From Kitasatospora purpeofusca (GTDB lineage: Bacteria; Actinomycetota; Actinomycetes; Streptomycetales; Streptomycetaceae), in contig NZ_JODS01000003.1 in assembly GCF_000718025.1 (NCBI RefSeq), forward strand, positions 62,001 through 126,000: 64,000 bases of DNA, read 5' to 3'. A program made the position numbers and the translations under genes. The notes below the pieces were generated by a model. The model searched no databases and was not told where the DNA came from. It saw only the letters and a list, made by a program, of their open reading frames with translations. The stretch's first letter is position 1. Each line of letters opens with the position of its first letter. This document shows, piece after piece, positions 16,699 through 25,578 of this stretch.

Positions 16699-17757
16699 GT
16701 GCGCACTTCCCGCCTGGCGGCCACCGCCACCCTGTTCGTCCTGACCGGCGGCGTACTGGCCGGCGGAACCACCGTCGCGGCCGCCGTCGACGGCAGCCCG
16801 TCGCCCTCGGCGAGCGCGACGGCCGAGCCGACGGCGACCGCCACCACCACGGCGACGGCCACGGCCACCACCGGTGAGCCCACCCCGACCGCCTCCGGCA
16901 CGGCGACACCGTCGGCCTCCGACACGCCCTCGGCCACGCCGACCTCCGCGGCCCCCGGCACCGCGACCGCCACCCCGTCGGCCACCTCGACCCTGCCCGC
17001 CGGCTGCGAGTCCGAGTACCAGGTCGCGATGCCGACCCACGCCGTACCGACCGCGGCGACGCTGGTCAGGGGCGGCCCGCCGCAGAACCTCGCCTTCTCC
17101 TTCTACAACAGCAGCGACACCGTGCTGACGGACTTCCGGATCACCTACCGGATCGAGGGTCCACAGGGCAGCGCCCCGTTCAAGCCCCTGGTGAGGATCC
17201 AGGGCGGCCCCTTCACCCCGGTCGAGCCGAACGACGGCACCGGGACGACCGCCATCGGCTCCTTCCAGGTCCCGGCGCACGAGATGATCACCGCCGAGCT
17301 GCAGTTCGCCGACGGTCCGGGCCCGGTCCCCGGGGACTACGGCGTCACCGTGGCCGGTACCTCGGAGGTACTCCCGTACGGGGTGGGCCCGGTCAATGTG
17401 AAGTACCGCTGCAACCGGCTGCTCGGCTCGCTGACCAGCAAGCTCACCCTCACCGAGCCGGCCCCGGTCACCACCGCCCCGACCGTGGGCGGCTCCCCGA
17501 CGGCGTCGGCGACGCCCACCACGAGCACCTCGCCGACCGCGTCGCCCTCACCCTCCGCCACCGCCGCGGGCACCACCCCCGGCACCCCCGGCGGCGACCC
17601 GACCGGCCCCCGGCTGGCCGGCACCGGCGCGAGCTCCGGCAACGTGCCGCTCGCCGTCACCGGCGTTGTGGCGATCGCCCTCGGCCTCGGGGCCGTCGTC
17701 GTCGCCCGCCGCCGCAACCGGACCGCCACCGCCGCCACCCCCACCACCCGCGACTGA
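16699..17757 (+). CDS. LAxTG sortase-anchored surface protein 2
   Basis: A 352-aa paralogue of the preceding protein. It has a near-identical start (GTG, VRTSRLAATATLFVLTGG), a Ser/Thr/Ala-Pro stalk (residues ~30-95), a globular domain (CESEYQVAMPTHAV to VKYRCNRLL), a second low-complexity stalk and the sorting signal RLAGTGASSGNVP with a hydrophobic helix and RRRNRTATAA. The start is chosen at 16699 because GGAG lies 7 nt upstream and the first five codons match its neighbour; the open frame extends far upstream without a signal peptide. A class E sortase encoded elsewhere should attach it to peptidoglycan. Confidence 0.85.
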   Translation: MRTSRLAATATLFVLTGGVLAGGTTVAAAVDGSPSPSASATAEPTATATTTATATATTGEPTPTASGTATPSASDTPSATPTSAAPGTATATPSATSTLPAGCESEYQVAMPTHAVPTAATLVRGGPPQNLAFSFYNSSDTVLTDFRITYRIEGPQGSAPFKPLVRIQGGPFTPVEPNDGTGTTAIGSFQVPAHEMITAELQFADGPGPVPGDYGVTVAGTSEVLPYGVGPVNVKYRCNRLLGSLTSKLTLTEPAPVTTAPTVGGSPTASATPTTSTSPTASPSPSATAAGTTPGTPGGDPTGPRLAGTGASSGNVPLAVTGVVAIALGLGAVVVARRRNRTATAATPTTRD

Positions 17758-17777
17758 CCCCGGCCCGCCCGCCCCGG

Positions 17778-18431
17778 CTACGAGGCCCGGCGCAGCAGCG
17801 CGCCGTCCTGCCACTTGAGGATCTTGTCGAAGCTGACGATCGCCCCCCGCAGCGGATGGTTGCGGAGCTGGACGTGGTCGGTGAGGGCGTGGATCAGGAA
17901 GAGGCCCCGGCCGGACTCCGCGGTGAGGTCGGGCAGGGCGTCCAGGTCCACCGGCCGGAAGGTGGGCACCGGGTCGGCGGCGGGCGGCAGGACGTGGGTG
18001 TCGTACGGGCGGCCGTCGCGGCGCGGGCGGTGGGCGGTGAGCAGCGAGGCCGGGACGGTGGCGCGGCCGCGCCGGGCCCGGCGGCGGGGCTGCGCCCGGC
18101 CCGCCGGTCGGGCGGGCGGTGCTGCGGGGACGGCGGCGGGGGCCGGACGGCGGGCCGGGCGGTCGGGGCAGGGCAGGCCGGGACCGGAGTCGGTCACCTC
18201 GATCCGCAGCAGGTCGCCGCTGATCGAGGCGGTGACCTGGTAACCGTCGTCGGGCCGCCCGCACGCGCCGTGCTCGACCGCGTTGGCGCACGCCTCGCTG
18301 AGGGCGACGCCGAGATCGTGGGCGATCTGCGGATCGACGCCCGCGGTCGCCATCGCGCCGAGCAGTATGCGGCGCGCGAGCGGCACGCTGGCCGGGTCGC
18401 GCTTGAGGTGCAGAGTCCACCAGATGTCCAC
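17778..18431 (-). CDS. RsbW-like anti-sigma factor/ATP-binding regulatory protein
   Basis: A 217-aa GHKL (HATPase_c_2) protein. The N box is LSEACANAVEHGAC, G1 is IEVTDSGPGLP and G2 is ESGRGLFLIHALTDHV. Proteins of this class bind ATP and act as anti-sigma or anti-anti-sigma kinases in streptomycete stress and development. A Pro/Arg/Ala-rich insertion of about 75 residues separates G1 and G2 (RPARRPAPAAVPAAPPARPA and onwards), which is long for the family. I prefer GTG 18431 (VDIWWTLHLKRD), because GGAGG lies upstream and homologues begin so; ATG 18461 is an alternative. Confidence 0.8.
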   Translation of the reverse strand: MDIWWTLHLKRDPASVPLARRILLGAMATAGVDPQIAHDLGVALSEACANAVEHGACGRPDDGYQVTASISGDLLRIEVTDSGPGLPCPDRPARRPAPAAVPAAPPARPAGRAQPRRRARRGRATVPASLLTAHRPRRDGRPYDTHVLPPAADPVPTFRPVDLDALPDLTAESGRGLFLIHALTDHVQLRNHPLRGAIVSFDKILKWQDGALLRRAS

Positions 18432-18659
18432 GGGAGGTCCCTCCTGGCTGCGGCTCCACATATAACGAGGTATCTCCGGGTGGTGCGGAGGTGAACCGTG
18501 CCGAGGGCCCGCTACCGCCCGTTCGGCGGATGGACGGGGGGACAGGCATGTGCCGAGCAGCGCACACCGGGGGCCGTGCGCGGGGCCGAACGGGGCATTC
18601 GTAGGGATTTCCCACCCTGCCGATCCGGTGGGTGTGGGCGATGAGATGATGTCCCGGCC

Positions 18660-19493
18660 ATGAATGCCCCAGCCGCCGCCCCGCACCCGGGCGCCCCCGC
18701 ACCGGACGCGCCGGTGGGGGCCGCCGCCTGGGACCTGCGGCTTGCCCGGGCGGTTCCGTTCGCCCTGGTGTGCACGCTGATCGCGGCCGCGGGGCACGCG
18801 TTCGCGGCCGGCGGCGAGGTCGCCCTGCCCACGCTCGCGGCCGGGTTCGCGGCCGTACTGGTGCTCGCCACCGTGCTCGGCGGGCGGGAGCGCTCGCTCG
18901 GCGCGATCGCCGGGGCGCTGGGCGCGGGCCAGTTCGGGCTGCACCTGCTCTTCCACTCCTACGGCGGCCACGCGGCGGCCGGCGCGCACCACCACGGCGG
19001 CCCGCTGGGCTCCGGCCCGCTGACGCTGCCGCAGGTGGCCAGCCGGCTGGTCTGCAACGAGGCCCGCCCCGGCACCCTGCTCGGTCTGCCCGGGAGTCCG
19101 ACCGCCGAGCAGGTGGTGGCCGGCGCGGGTCTGGACCCGCAGGCGTACGCGGCCGCGCCCTGGTGGCAGGGCGGCGTGCTCGGGATGACGCCGGCGATGC
19201 TGGCGGCCCACCTCGGCGCGGCGCTGCTGGCCGGCTGGTGGCTGCGGCGCGGCGAGGCGGCGCTCTGGCGGCTGGTGCGGATCACCGCCTCGGCCGCGCG
19301 GAACCGGGCGGCAGAGCCGCTGCGGACGGCGTGCGCGCTGGCCGCGGTGCTGCTGCGCGGTCTGCTCGGCCTGCCCGGCGGACCGGTCCGCCGGTCCCGC
19401 GGCCGCGGCGGGGACGACCCGCTGCCGACCGGTGCCGTGCTGCGGCACAGCGTGGTGCGGCGCGGGCCGCCCCTCGGGGCCCTCGCGTACTGA
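18660..19493 (+). CDS. Histidine-rich multi-pass membrane protein of the copper operon
   Basis: A 277-aa protein with about five hydrophobic helices (residues ~30-50, 55-75, 80-97, 180-200, 225-240). The extracytoplasmic loop after helix 3 carries LLFHSYGGHAAAGAHHHGG, a likely metal-binding cluster. No enzymatic family is recognisable. It heads a run of copper-handling genes on the same strand (YcnI, Sco, PCuAC, CopCD, DyP) and probably contributes to copper uptake or delivery. A TGATGT hexamer 7 nt before the ATG may be the -10 of a leaderless transcript. Confidence 0.75.
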   Translation: MNAPAAAPHPGAPAPDAPVGAAAWDLRLARAVPFALVCTLIAAAGHAFAAGGEVALPTLAAGFAAVLVLATVLGGRERSLGAIAGALGAGQFGLHLLFHSYGGHAAAGAHHHGGPLGSGPLTLPQVASRLVCNEARPGTLLGLPGSPTAEQVVAGAGLDPQAYAAAPWWQGGVLGMTPAMLAAHLGAALLAGWWLRRGEAALWRLVRITASAARNRAAEPLRTACALAAVLLRGLLGLPGGPVRRSRGRGGDDPLPTGAVLRHSVVRRGPPLGALAY

Positions 19494-19701
19494 CCCGCCC
19501 CCCGTGTCCCCGGTGTCCCCCCACCGGTACCGGTCCGGCGGCGGTCCGGAGTACGCGGCGCCGTGCCGCGACCGCCCGATCCGTGCGGTCCCGCGGCCTC
19601 CTCCCCCCACTTCTTCCCCCGCCGCGCGGCCCCGCCGAGGCACGGACCCCTCCGTGCCCGGGAGCGGGCCTGCCGAGCCTCCGAACGGAGACACGAACCC
19701 C

Positions 19702-20472
19702 ATGCGTTCCCTTCCCGCCCGTCGTACCGCCGCCGTCGCCCTCGCCGCCGCCGCCTCGGTGGTGGCCCTGGCCGGTCCCGCCTTCGCCCACGTCACCGTA
19801 AACCCGGGCAGCGCCGAGCAGGGCGGCTACACCGCCGTCGACTTCCGGGTCCCGAACGAGAACGACGCCGCCGGCACCGTGAAGCTGGAGGTCAACCTCC
19901 CGCTGGACCACCCGCTGGCCTCGGTCCGCACCCAGCCGCTGCCGGGCTGGACCTCCACCGTCGAGAAGGCCAAGCTGGACAAGCCGATCAAGGTCCACGG
20001 CAACGACGTCAACGAGGCCGTCTCCAAGATCACCTGGACCGCCGACGCCGGCGTGAAGGTCGCCCCCGGCCAGTTCCAGGAGTTCCGGGTCTCGCTCGGC
20101 CCGCTGCCGACCGACGCCGACTCGCTGGTCTTCAAGGCCCTGCAGACCTACGACAACGGTGACGTCGTCCGCTGGATCGACGAGGCCAAGGACGGCCAGC
20201 CGGAGCCGGCCAAGCCCGCCCCGGTGCTGAAGCTGACCAAGGCCACCTCGGCCGACGGCCACGGCGTGACCGCCTCCGCCACCCCGTCGGCCGCCGCCGA
20301 CGGCCACGGCAGCGGGCACGGCGACGCGGCCAAGAGCGACGCCGCCTCCGACGACAAGGCGAGCGACTCCACCGCCCGGGTGCTCGGCGTGGTCGGCATC
20401 GTGGTCGGTGTGATCGGCACCGCCGTCGGTGTCCTCGGCCTGCGCCGCCGCAACGGCGGCTCGGCCTCCTGA
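19702..20472 (+). CDS. ycnI: YcnI-like copper-binding protein (DUF1775)
   Basis: A 256-aa protein. Signal peptide residues 1-29 end in AGPAFA and the mature chain begins with His30 (HVTVNPGSAEQG). In the YcnI family this N-terminal His forms a histidine brace for Cu(II). The cupredoxin-like DUF1775 domain covers residues 30-175 (YTAVDFRVPNENDAAGTVKL, WTSTVEKAKLD, ITWTADAG). A His/Asp/Ser-rich stalk (DGHGSGHGDAAK) leads to a C-terminal helix and RRRNGGSAS, so it is membrane-anchored outside the cell. It is the second gene of the copper operon. Confidence 0.9.
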   Translation: MRSLPARRTAAVALAAAASVVALAGPAFAHVTVNPGSAEQGGYTAVDFRVPNENDAAGTVKLEVNLPLDHPLASVRTQPLPGWTSTVEKAKLDKPIKVHGNDVNEAVSKITWTADAGVKVAPGQFQEFRVSLGPLPTDADSLVFKALQTYDNGDVVRWIDEAKDGQPEPAKPAPVLKLTKATSADGHGVTASATPSAAADGHGSGHGDAAKSDAASDDKASDSTARVLGVVGIVVGVIGTAVGVLGLRRRNGGSAS

Positions 20473-20572
20473 TCCCAGCACCGGCGGGGCCGCGTCCGGC
20501 ACCCGTCGCGGCCGCGCCCGCGTCCCGGGCGCGGCCCCGCCGGTGATCCACCGCACACGATCGGACCCTCCC

Positions 20573-21253
20573 ATGCCCCGCTCCGCCCGTACCCCCCGCG
20601 CCGCCCGCCTGGCCGGGGCCACCGCCGTCGCCCTCGCCGCCGCGCTCGCCCTGACGGCCTGCGGCTCCTCCGGTTCCGAGACCGCCGGCCCCGCCAAGGT
20701 CGTCCAGCAGAAGACCGACTCGCCCTACGAGGGCACCGTGCTCGGCAAGCACTTCGACAAGCCCGACCTCCAGCTGACCGACACCTCCGGCCAGCCCTAC
20801 GACCTGCGGCAGAAGACCGGCGGCCGGACCACCCTGCTGTTCTTCGGCTACACCAGCTGCCCGGACGTCTGCCCGACCACCATGGGCGACATCGGCGTGG
20901 CGATGAAGAAGCTCACCCCGGAGGAGCGGCAGAAGGTCGACGTCGTGTTCGTCTCCACCGACCCGCAGCGCGACACCCCGCAGGTGCTGCGCGCCTGGCT
21001 GGACTCGATGGGCAGCGACTTCATAGGCCTGACCGGGGACCTGGCCAAGGTGAAGACGGCCGCCAAGGCGCTCGGCATCCTGATCGAGGACCCGGTGACC
21101 AACCCCGACGGCACCGTCACCTCCACCCACGGCGCCCAGGTGCTGGCCTTCCTGCCCTCGGACGACAAGGCGCACGTGCTCTACCTGAGCGGCACCGAGG
21201 TGAAGACCTTCGAGCACGACCTGCCGCTGCTCGCCAGGGGAGTCGCGGCATGA
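20573..21253 (+). CDS. Sco1/SenC family copper chaperone lipoprotein
   Basis: A 226-aa thioredoxin-fold protein that delivers copper to the CuA/CuB site of cytochrome c oxidase. Lipobox LTAC (Cys30) predicts a lipoprotein. Copper ligands are in TSCPDVCP (Cys96, Cys100) and the conserved His186 in TSTHGAQV. ATG at 20573. Its stop overlaps the PCuAC start by 4 bp (ATGA), coupling the two. In Streptomyces lividans the Sco-EcuC-DyP set supports oxidase maturation and copper-dependent development (from memory). Confidence 0.93.
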   Translation: MPRSARTPRAARLAGATAVALAAALALTACGSSGSETAGPAKVVQQKTDSPYEGTVLGKHFDKPDLQLTDTSGQPYDLRQKTGGRTTLLFFGYTSCPDVCPTTMGDIGVAMKKLTPEERQKVDVVFVSTDPQRDTPQVLRAWLDSMGSDFIGLTGDLAKVKTAAKALGILIEDPVTNPDGTVTSTHGAQVLAFLPSDDKAHVLYLSGTEVKTFEHDLPLLARGVAA

Positions 21254-21753
21254 AGGGCACCCTCGGCTTCCGCCGGACGGCGCTGGCAGGGGCGGTGCTG
21301 GCGACGGCACTGGGCGGCGGCGCCTTCCTGGTCGCCTGCGGGGCCGGCGGCCAGGACGGCGGCGGAGCCTCCGCCGGCGGGGCGGCCCGACTCAGCGTCG
21401 CCGACTCCTACATCCCGATGCCGCCGGCCGGCGGCATGGCGGCCGGCTATCTGACGGTGCGCAACGAGGGCGGCGAGGACGACGAGCTGGTCAGGGTCTC
21501 CAGCCCCGGCGCCTCCTCGGTCACCATGCACCGCTCCACCGCCAGCACCATGGAGCAGGTCGAGAAACTCGACGTCCCCGCGCACGGCGCGCTGCAGCTC
21601 GCCCGGGGCGGCACCCATCTGATGATCATGGGGTGGCAGAAGGCCCCGGTCCTGGGTGACGAACTCGAACTCGACCTGACCTTCACCCGCACCGGCACCA
21701 TCTCGGTCAAGGTGCCGGTCAAGGAGCTCACCTACCGGCCCGGCCAGCAGTAA
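21250..21753 (+). CDS. PCuAC-type periplasmic copper chaperone lipoprotein (EcuC-like)
   Basis: A 167-aa protein with lipobox LVAC (Cys30) and a DUF461/PCuAC cupredoxin fold. The Met/His copper ligands fit the H(M)x10Mx21HxM pattern: VTMHRSTASTM (Met93/His94, Met101) and GGTHLMIMGW (His123, Met125, Met127). It captures extracellular copper and passes it to Sco. Its start overlaps the Sco stop by 4 bp. Confidence 0.92.
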   Translation: MKGTLGFRRTALAGAVLATALGGGAFLVACGAGGQDGGGASAGGAARLSVADSYIPMPPAGGMAAGYLTVRNEGGEDDELVRVSSPGASSVTMHRSTASTMEQVEKLDVPAHGALQLARGGTHLMIMGWQKAPVLGDELELDLTFTRTGTISVKVPVKELTYRPGQQ

Positions 21754-21764
21754 GGGATCGCAGG

Positions 21765-24014
21765 ATGCTGATGGGACGGACGCCGAAGGCACGGCCGGCA
21801 ACGGCGCGGGCGGCGACGACGACAGTACGGACGACACGGACGACCGCGGCGCGGGCGACGGCGGCTCGGACAGCGACGGCTCGTTCAGCGACGGCGCGGC
21901 TGCTGGGACGGCGGACCGCCGGGCTGCTCGGCGTGCTCGGCGCCGTCCTCGCGCTGCTGCTCGCCGGCGCCGGACCGGCCTCCGCGCACGCCGCCCTGCA
22001 GTCCACCGACCCGGCGCAGAACGCCGTCCTGCCCGTCGCGCCGCAGACCGTCACCCTGACCTTCAGCGAGGCCGTCTCGCTCTCCTCGGACTCGGTGCGG
22101 GTGCTCGACCCGGCCGGCCGGGCGGTCGACTCGGGCAGCCCCGCGCACGCCGACGGCAAGGACAACACCGCCCGGGTCGGGCTCGGCTCCGGACTCGCCA
22201 ACGGCACCTACACCGTCGCCTGGCGAGCCGTCTCGGAGGACTCGCACCCCATCGGCGGGGCCTTCACCTTCTCGATCGGCGCGCCCTCGGCCACCACCGT
22301 CTCCACCACCGCCCTGCAGAGCGCCGAGGCCGACGGCCTGGTCGCCGCGCTCTACGGCACCGCCCGGACGGTCGCCTACGCGGCGTTCGCGCTGCTCGCC
22401 GGCGCGGCCGGCTTCGTGCTGCTCTGCTGGCCGGCCGGGGCGTCCCGGCGCCCGGTGCAGCGACTGCTGATGACCGGCTGGGTGGCGCTGCTGGTGTCCA
22501 CCGTCGCGGTGCTGATGCTGCGCGGACCGTACGAGCGGGGCTCGGGGATCGGCAAGGCCTTCGACCTGTCGCTGGTCCGGACCACGCTGGACGAGCGGAT
22601 CGGCACGGCGCTGGCGGCCCGGCTGCTGCTGCTCGCCGCGAGCGGGGTGTTCCTCTCCCTGCTGGTCGGTCAGCTCGGGCTGCCGCAGGGCGCCGGTGCG
22701 AAGGCCGCCGCGAACGGCGGGGCCGGTACGGCCGGGGCCGGCAGGACCGGACCGGGGACCGCCGGGGCCGGGGCGGACGGCGATCCGGAGGAGGCCGAGC
22801 TGCGGGAGCTGGAGCGGCGCGCCGCCGAACGCCCGCAGCGCGAGGCCCGGCTGGGCCTCGGGGTGGCCGGACTGGTGCTGGCCGTCGCGCTCTCGGCGAC
22901 CTGGGCCGGCGCGGACCACGCCTCGGTGGGCATCCAGGTCTGGCTGGCGCTGCCGCTCGGCATGCTCCACCTGGTCGCCATGGCGCTCTGGCTGGGCGGC
23001 CTGGCCGCGATGCTGGTCGGGCTGCGCGAGGGGATCGGCGCGGAGGTCGCGGACCGCTTCTCGAAGATCGCGTTCGGCGCCGTCCTGGTGCTGGCCGGCA
23101 CCGGCGTCTACCAGTCCTGGCGCGGCCTCGGCAGCTGGGGCGCGCTGACCGGCACCGACTACGGGCGGCTGCTGCTGGTGAAGACCGGCTGTGTGATCGC
23201 CATGCTCGGCGTCGCCTGGATGTCCCGCACCTGGCTCGCCCGGCTGCGCGCCACCCCGGAGGAGGCGGCCGAGGTCGTGCCGGAGCCGGTCGCGGTCGCC
23301 GCGACTCCCGGCCCCGACACCGCGTCCGAGACCGTTTCCGGCGCTGCCTCCGATGCCGCTTCCGACAGCGGCGCGGACACCGAGGACCCGGTCCGCCGGG
23401 CCCAGCTGGCCCGTCAGCGGGCGGCCCGGGCGAACGCCGACCGGGACCGGGGGCTCACCCCGACCCGGGCCGGCCTGCGCCGCTCGGTGCTGGTCGAGGC
23501 GGCGGTCGCGGTGGCCGTCCTGGTGGTCACCACCCTGCTCACCAACTCCCCGCCCGGACGGGTGGCGGGCGAGGTCGCGGCCGCCGCGGCGAACGGCGCC
23601 GCCACGACGTCCGGCGGCACCTCCGGCGGGACCACCGGTGGGGCGCCCGCCCCGCAGACGGTGCCCGGCCGGACCGTGGAGCTCAAGCTCCCGTACGACA
23701 CCAAGGGCCGGACGCCGAACGCCAAGGGCACCGCGACCGTCACCCTCAACCCGGCCGGCACCGGGTCGAACGAGGTGCACCTGAAGCTGGACGGCGCGGA
23801 CGGCTCGCCCGTCGAGGTCCCCGAGGTCGAGCTCGCCTTCACCCTGCCGGACCGCGACCTCGGCCCGCTCACCGTCCCGCTCACCACCGAGGGCACCGGC
23901 CGCTGGACCGGGACGGCGCAGCTGCCGCTCGCCGGGAACTGGGTGGTGTCGGTGGTGATCAGATCCTCCGACATCGACCAGACCACGGAGATCAAGCAGC
24001 TGAAGATCGGATAG
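21765..24014 (+). CDS. CopC-CopD fusion copper-resistance/uptake protein
   Basis: A 749-aa protein. It has an unusual Thr/Ala/Arg-rich cytosolic head of about 50 residues, then a signal/anchor helix ending in ASA and the CopC domain starting at His75 (HAALQSTDPAQN), whose N-terminal His is a Cu(II) ligand, with the conserved DSHP motif near residue 160. A CopD region with about eight helices follows (residues ~185-480), then a cytosolic-looking acidic segment, one more helix (ALSRSVLVEAAVAVAVLVV-like, residues ~575-595) and a C-terminal extracellular YtkA-like beta domain. The start at 21765 could be shifted downstream. It lies 11 nt after PCuAC. Confidence 0.9.
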   Translation: MLMGRTPKARPATARAATTTVRTTRTTAARATAARTATARSATARLLGRRTAGLLGVLGAVLALLLAGAGPASAHAALQSTDPAQNAVLPVAPQTVTLTFSEAVSLSSDSVRVLDPAGRAVDSGSPAHADGKDNTARVGLGSGLANGTYTVAWRAVSEDSHPIGGAFTFSIGAPSATTVSTTALQSAEADGLVAALYGTARTVAYAAFALLAGAAGFVLLCWPAGASRRPVQRLLMTGWVALLVSTVAVLMLRGPYERGSGIGKAFDLSLVRTTLDERIGTALAARLLLLAASGVFLSLLVGQLGLPQGAGAKAAANGGAGTAGAGRTGPGTAGAGADGDPEEAELRELERRAAERPQREARLGLGVAGLVLAVALSATWAGADHASVGIQVWLALPLGMLHLVAMALWLGGLAAMLVGLREGIGAEVADRFSKIAFGAVLVLAGTGVYQSWRGLGSWGALTGTDYGRLLLVKTGCVIAMLGVAWMSRTWLARLRATPEEAAEVVPEPVAVAATPGPDTASETVSGAASDAASDSGADTEDPVRRAQLARQRAARANADRDRGLTPTRAGLRRSVLVEAAVAVAVLVVTTLLTNSPPGRVAGEVAAAAANGAATTSGGTSGGTTGGAPAPQTVPGRTVELKLPYDTKGRTPNAKGTATVTLNPAGTGSNEVHLKLDGADGSPVEVPEVELAFTLPDRDLGPLTVPLTTEGTGRWTGTAQLPLAGNWVVSVVIRSSDIDQTTEIKQLKIG

Positions 24015-24028
24015 GGCGGACCATCCCC

Positions 24029-25369
24029 ATGGAGAGCAGCACCAGCACCAACGCCGACAGCACCAGCACCGGCACCGACAGCGCCGCCGGGGACACCACC
24101 GACGGGGGCAGCACCGGGGGCCGTGCCCCCGGCCTGACCCGGCGGACGCTGCTGGGCACCGCCGGGGCCGGCCTGGTGGTCGGCGCCGGGGCCGGGGCCG
24201 CGACGGCCCTGACCGTGGAGCGGCGCGACCAGAGCCCGCCCAGGGCGGCGACCGGGGCGGGCCCCGGTCTGGGGCTCGCCGCGGTGGGATTCCACGGCGA
24301 GCACCAGGCCGGGATCCTCGAACCCCAGCAGGCCCGGGTCCAGCTGGCCGCCTTCGACCTGGCCGGCGGGGTCGGCCGGGACGGCGTGCGGGCGCTGCTC
24401 CGGCGCTGGTCGCGCACCGCCACCCGGATGGCGGTGGGCGAGCCGGCCGACGAGTTCGAGAACCAGATCGCCCTGGACGCCGGGCCCTGCTCGCTCACCG
24501 TCACCTTCGGCTTCGGCGCCACCCTGTTCGACCGGACCGGGCTGGCCGACCACCGCCCGGCCGGGCTGGAGCCGCTGCCCGCCTTCCCGGCCGACGCGCT
24601 GGACCCGGCCCGCGGCGACGGCGACCTGTTCGTGCAGATCGGCGCCGACGACGCCCTGGTCGCGGTGCACGCGCTGCGGGTGCTCCAGCGCCAGGCGGCC
24701 GGGACCGCGGCGCTGCGCTGGCAGATGTCCGGCTTCGCCCGGACGCCCGGCGCCACCCCGAACCCGATGACCGGGCGCAATCTGATGGGCCAGGTCGACG
24801 GCACCAACAACCCCCGGCCGGACGAGGACGGCTTCGCGGCCAAGGTGTTCGTCGCCGCCGGGGGCGAGCAGCCGGCCTGGCTGGCGGGCGGCTCGTTCCT
24901 GGTGTTCCGGCGGATCCGGATGCTGCTGGACAACTGGGAGGCGCTGCCGGTGGACCGCCAGGAGCGGGTGATCGGACGGCGCAAGTCGGACGGCGCACCG
25001 CTCGGCGCGGCCGCCGACGCGGGCGAGCGCACCCCGGTGGACCTCGCCGCGCAGGCGGCGGACGGGTCGCTGGCCGTGCCGGCGGACGCGCACATCCGGG
25101 TCGCGGCGCCGGCCGCCAACGGCGGGGCGGCCATGCTGCGGCGCGGGTTCTCGTACCACGACGGCCTGCTGGCCGACGGGTCGCCGGACGCCGGACTGCT
25201 CTTCCTGGCCTTCCAGTCCGACCCGCGCAAGGGGTTCACCCCGGTGCAGCGCAAGCTGGCCCGGGGCGACGGGCTGTCCCGCTTCCTGCGGCACGAGGCG
25301 AGCGGGCTGTACGCCGTCCCGCCGGGGGTGTCGCCGGACGGGTACGTCGGGCAGAGCCTGTTCGACTGA
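24029..25369 (+). CDS. Tat-exported DyP-type haem peroxidase
   Basis: A 446-aa dye-decolourising peroxidase. A twin-arginine signal (LTRRTLLGTAGAGLVVG, Arg38-Arg39) predicts folded export. The family signature GxxDG is GQVDGTNNP (residues 254-258, distal Asp257); the proximal haem His is likely His355 in PADAHIRVAAP, and the distal Arg lies in MLRRGFSYHDG (371-372). It belongs to the EfeB/DtpA branch; S. lividans DtpA sits in the same copper operon. It is the last gene of the cluster, 14 nt after CopCD. Confidence 0.94.
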   Translation: MESSTSTNADSTSTGTDSAAGDTTDGGSTGGRAPGLTRRTLLGTAGAGLVVGAGAGAATALTVERRDQSPPRAATGAGPGLGLAAVGFHGEHQAGILEPQQARVQLAAFDLAGGVGRDGVRALLRRWSRTATRMAVGEPADEFENQIALDAGPCSLTVTFGFGATLFDRTGLADHRPAGLEPLPAFPADALDPARGDGDLFVQIGADDALVAVHALRVLQRQAAGTAALRWQMSGFARTPGATPNPMTGRNLMGQVDGTNNPRPDEDGFAAKVFVAAGGEQPAWLAGGSFLVFRRIRMLLDNWEALPVDRQERVIGRRKSDGAPLGAAADAGERTPVDLAAQAADGSLAVPADAHIRVAAPAANGGAAMLRRGFSYHDGLLADGSPDAGLLFLAFQSDPRKGFTPVQRKLARGDGLSRFLRHEASGLYAVPPGVSPDGYVGQSLFD

Positions 25370-25516
25370 TCCGCCCGTCCGGGCGACCGGGCCGTCCGGG
25401 CCGTGCGACCTGCCCGGTGGGCCCGGTCCGCCCGGCGCGTGACCGCCCGCCGTCCACCGGTCGTCCGGTCTCCTCCCACGGAGCGGGACGCGACCACGGG
25501 CGGCGCCGGGAGTGGC

Positions 25517-25546
25517 TAAGGTGGCTTCTTTCGGCGGTCCGCCGAA
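25517..25546 (+). promoter_or_regulatory. pheA promoter -10 and palindrome at the predicted transcription start
   Basis: A -10-like TAAGGT (25517-25522) is followed 7 nt later by the palindrome TTCGGCGG-T-CCGCCGAA (25530-25546), covering the predicted start of transcription, 33 nt before the pheA ATG. The rest of the 209-bp gap after the DyP gene shows nothing else clear. Confidence 0.5.
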
Positions 25547-25578
25547 CTCCCGTCGGTCCCGTTCCCCTTGGAGGCGTC

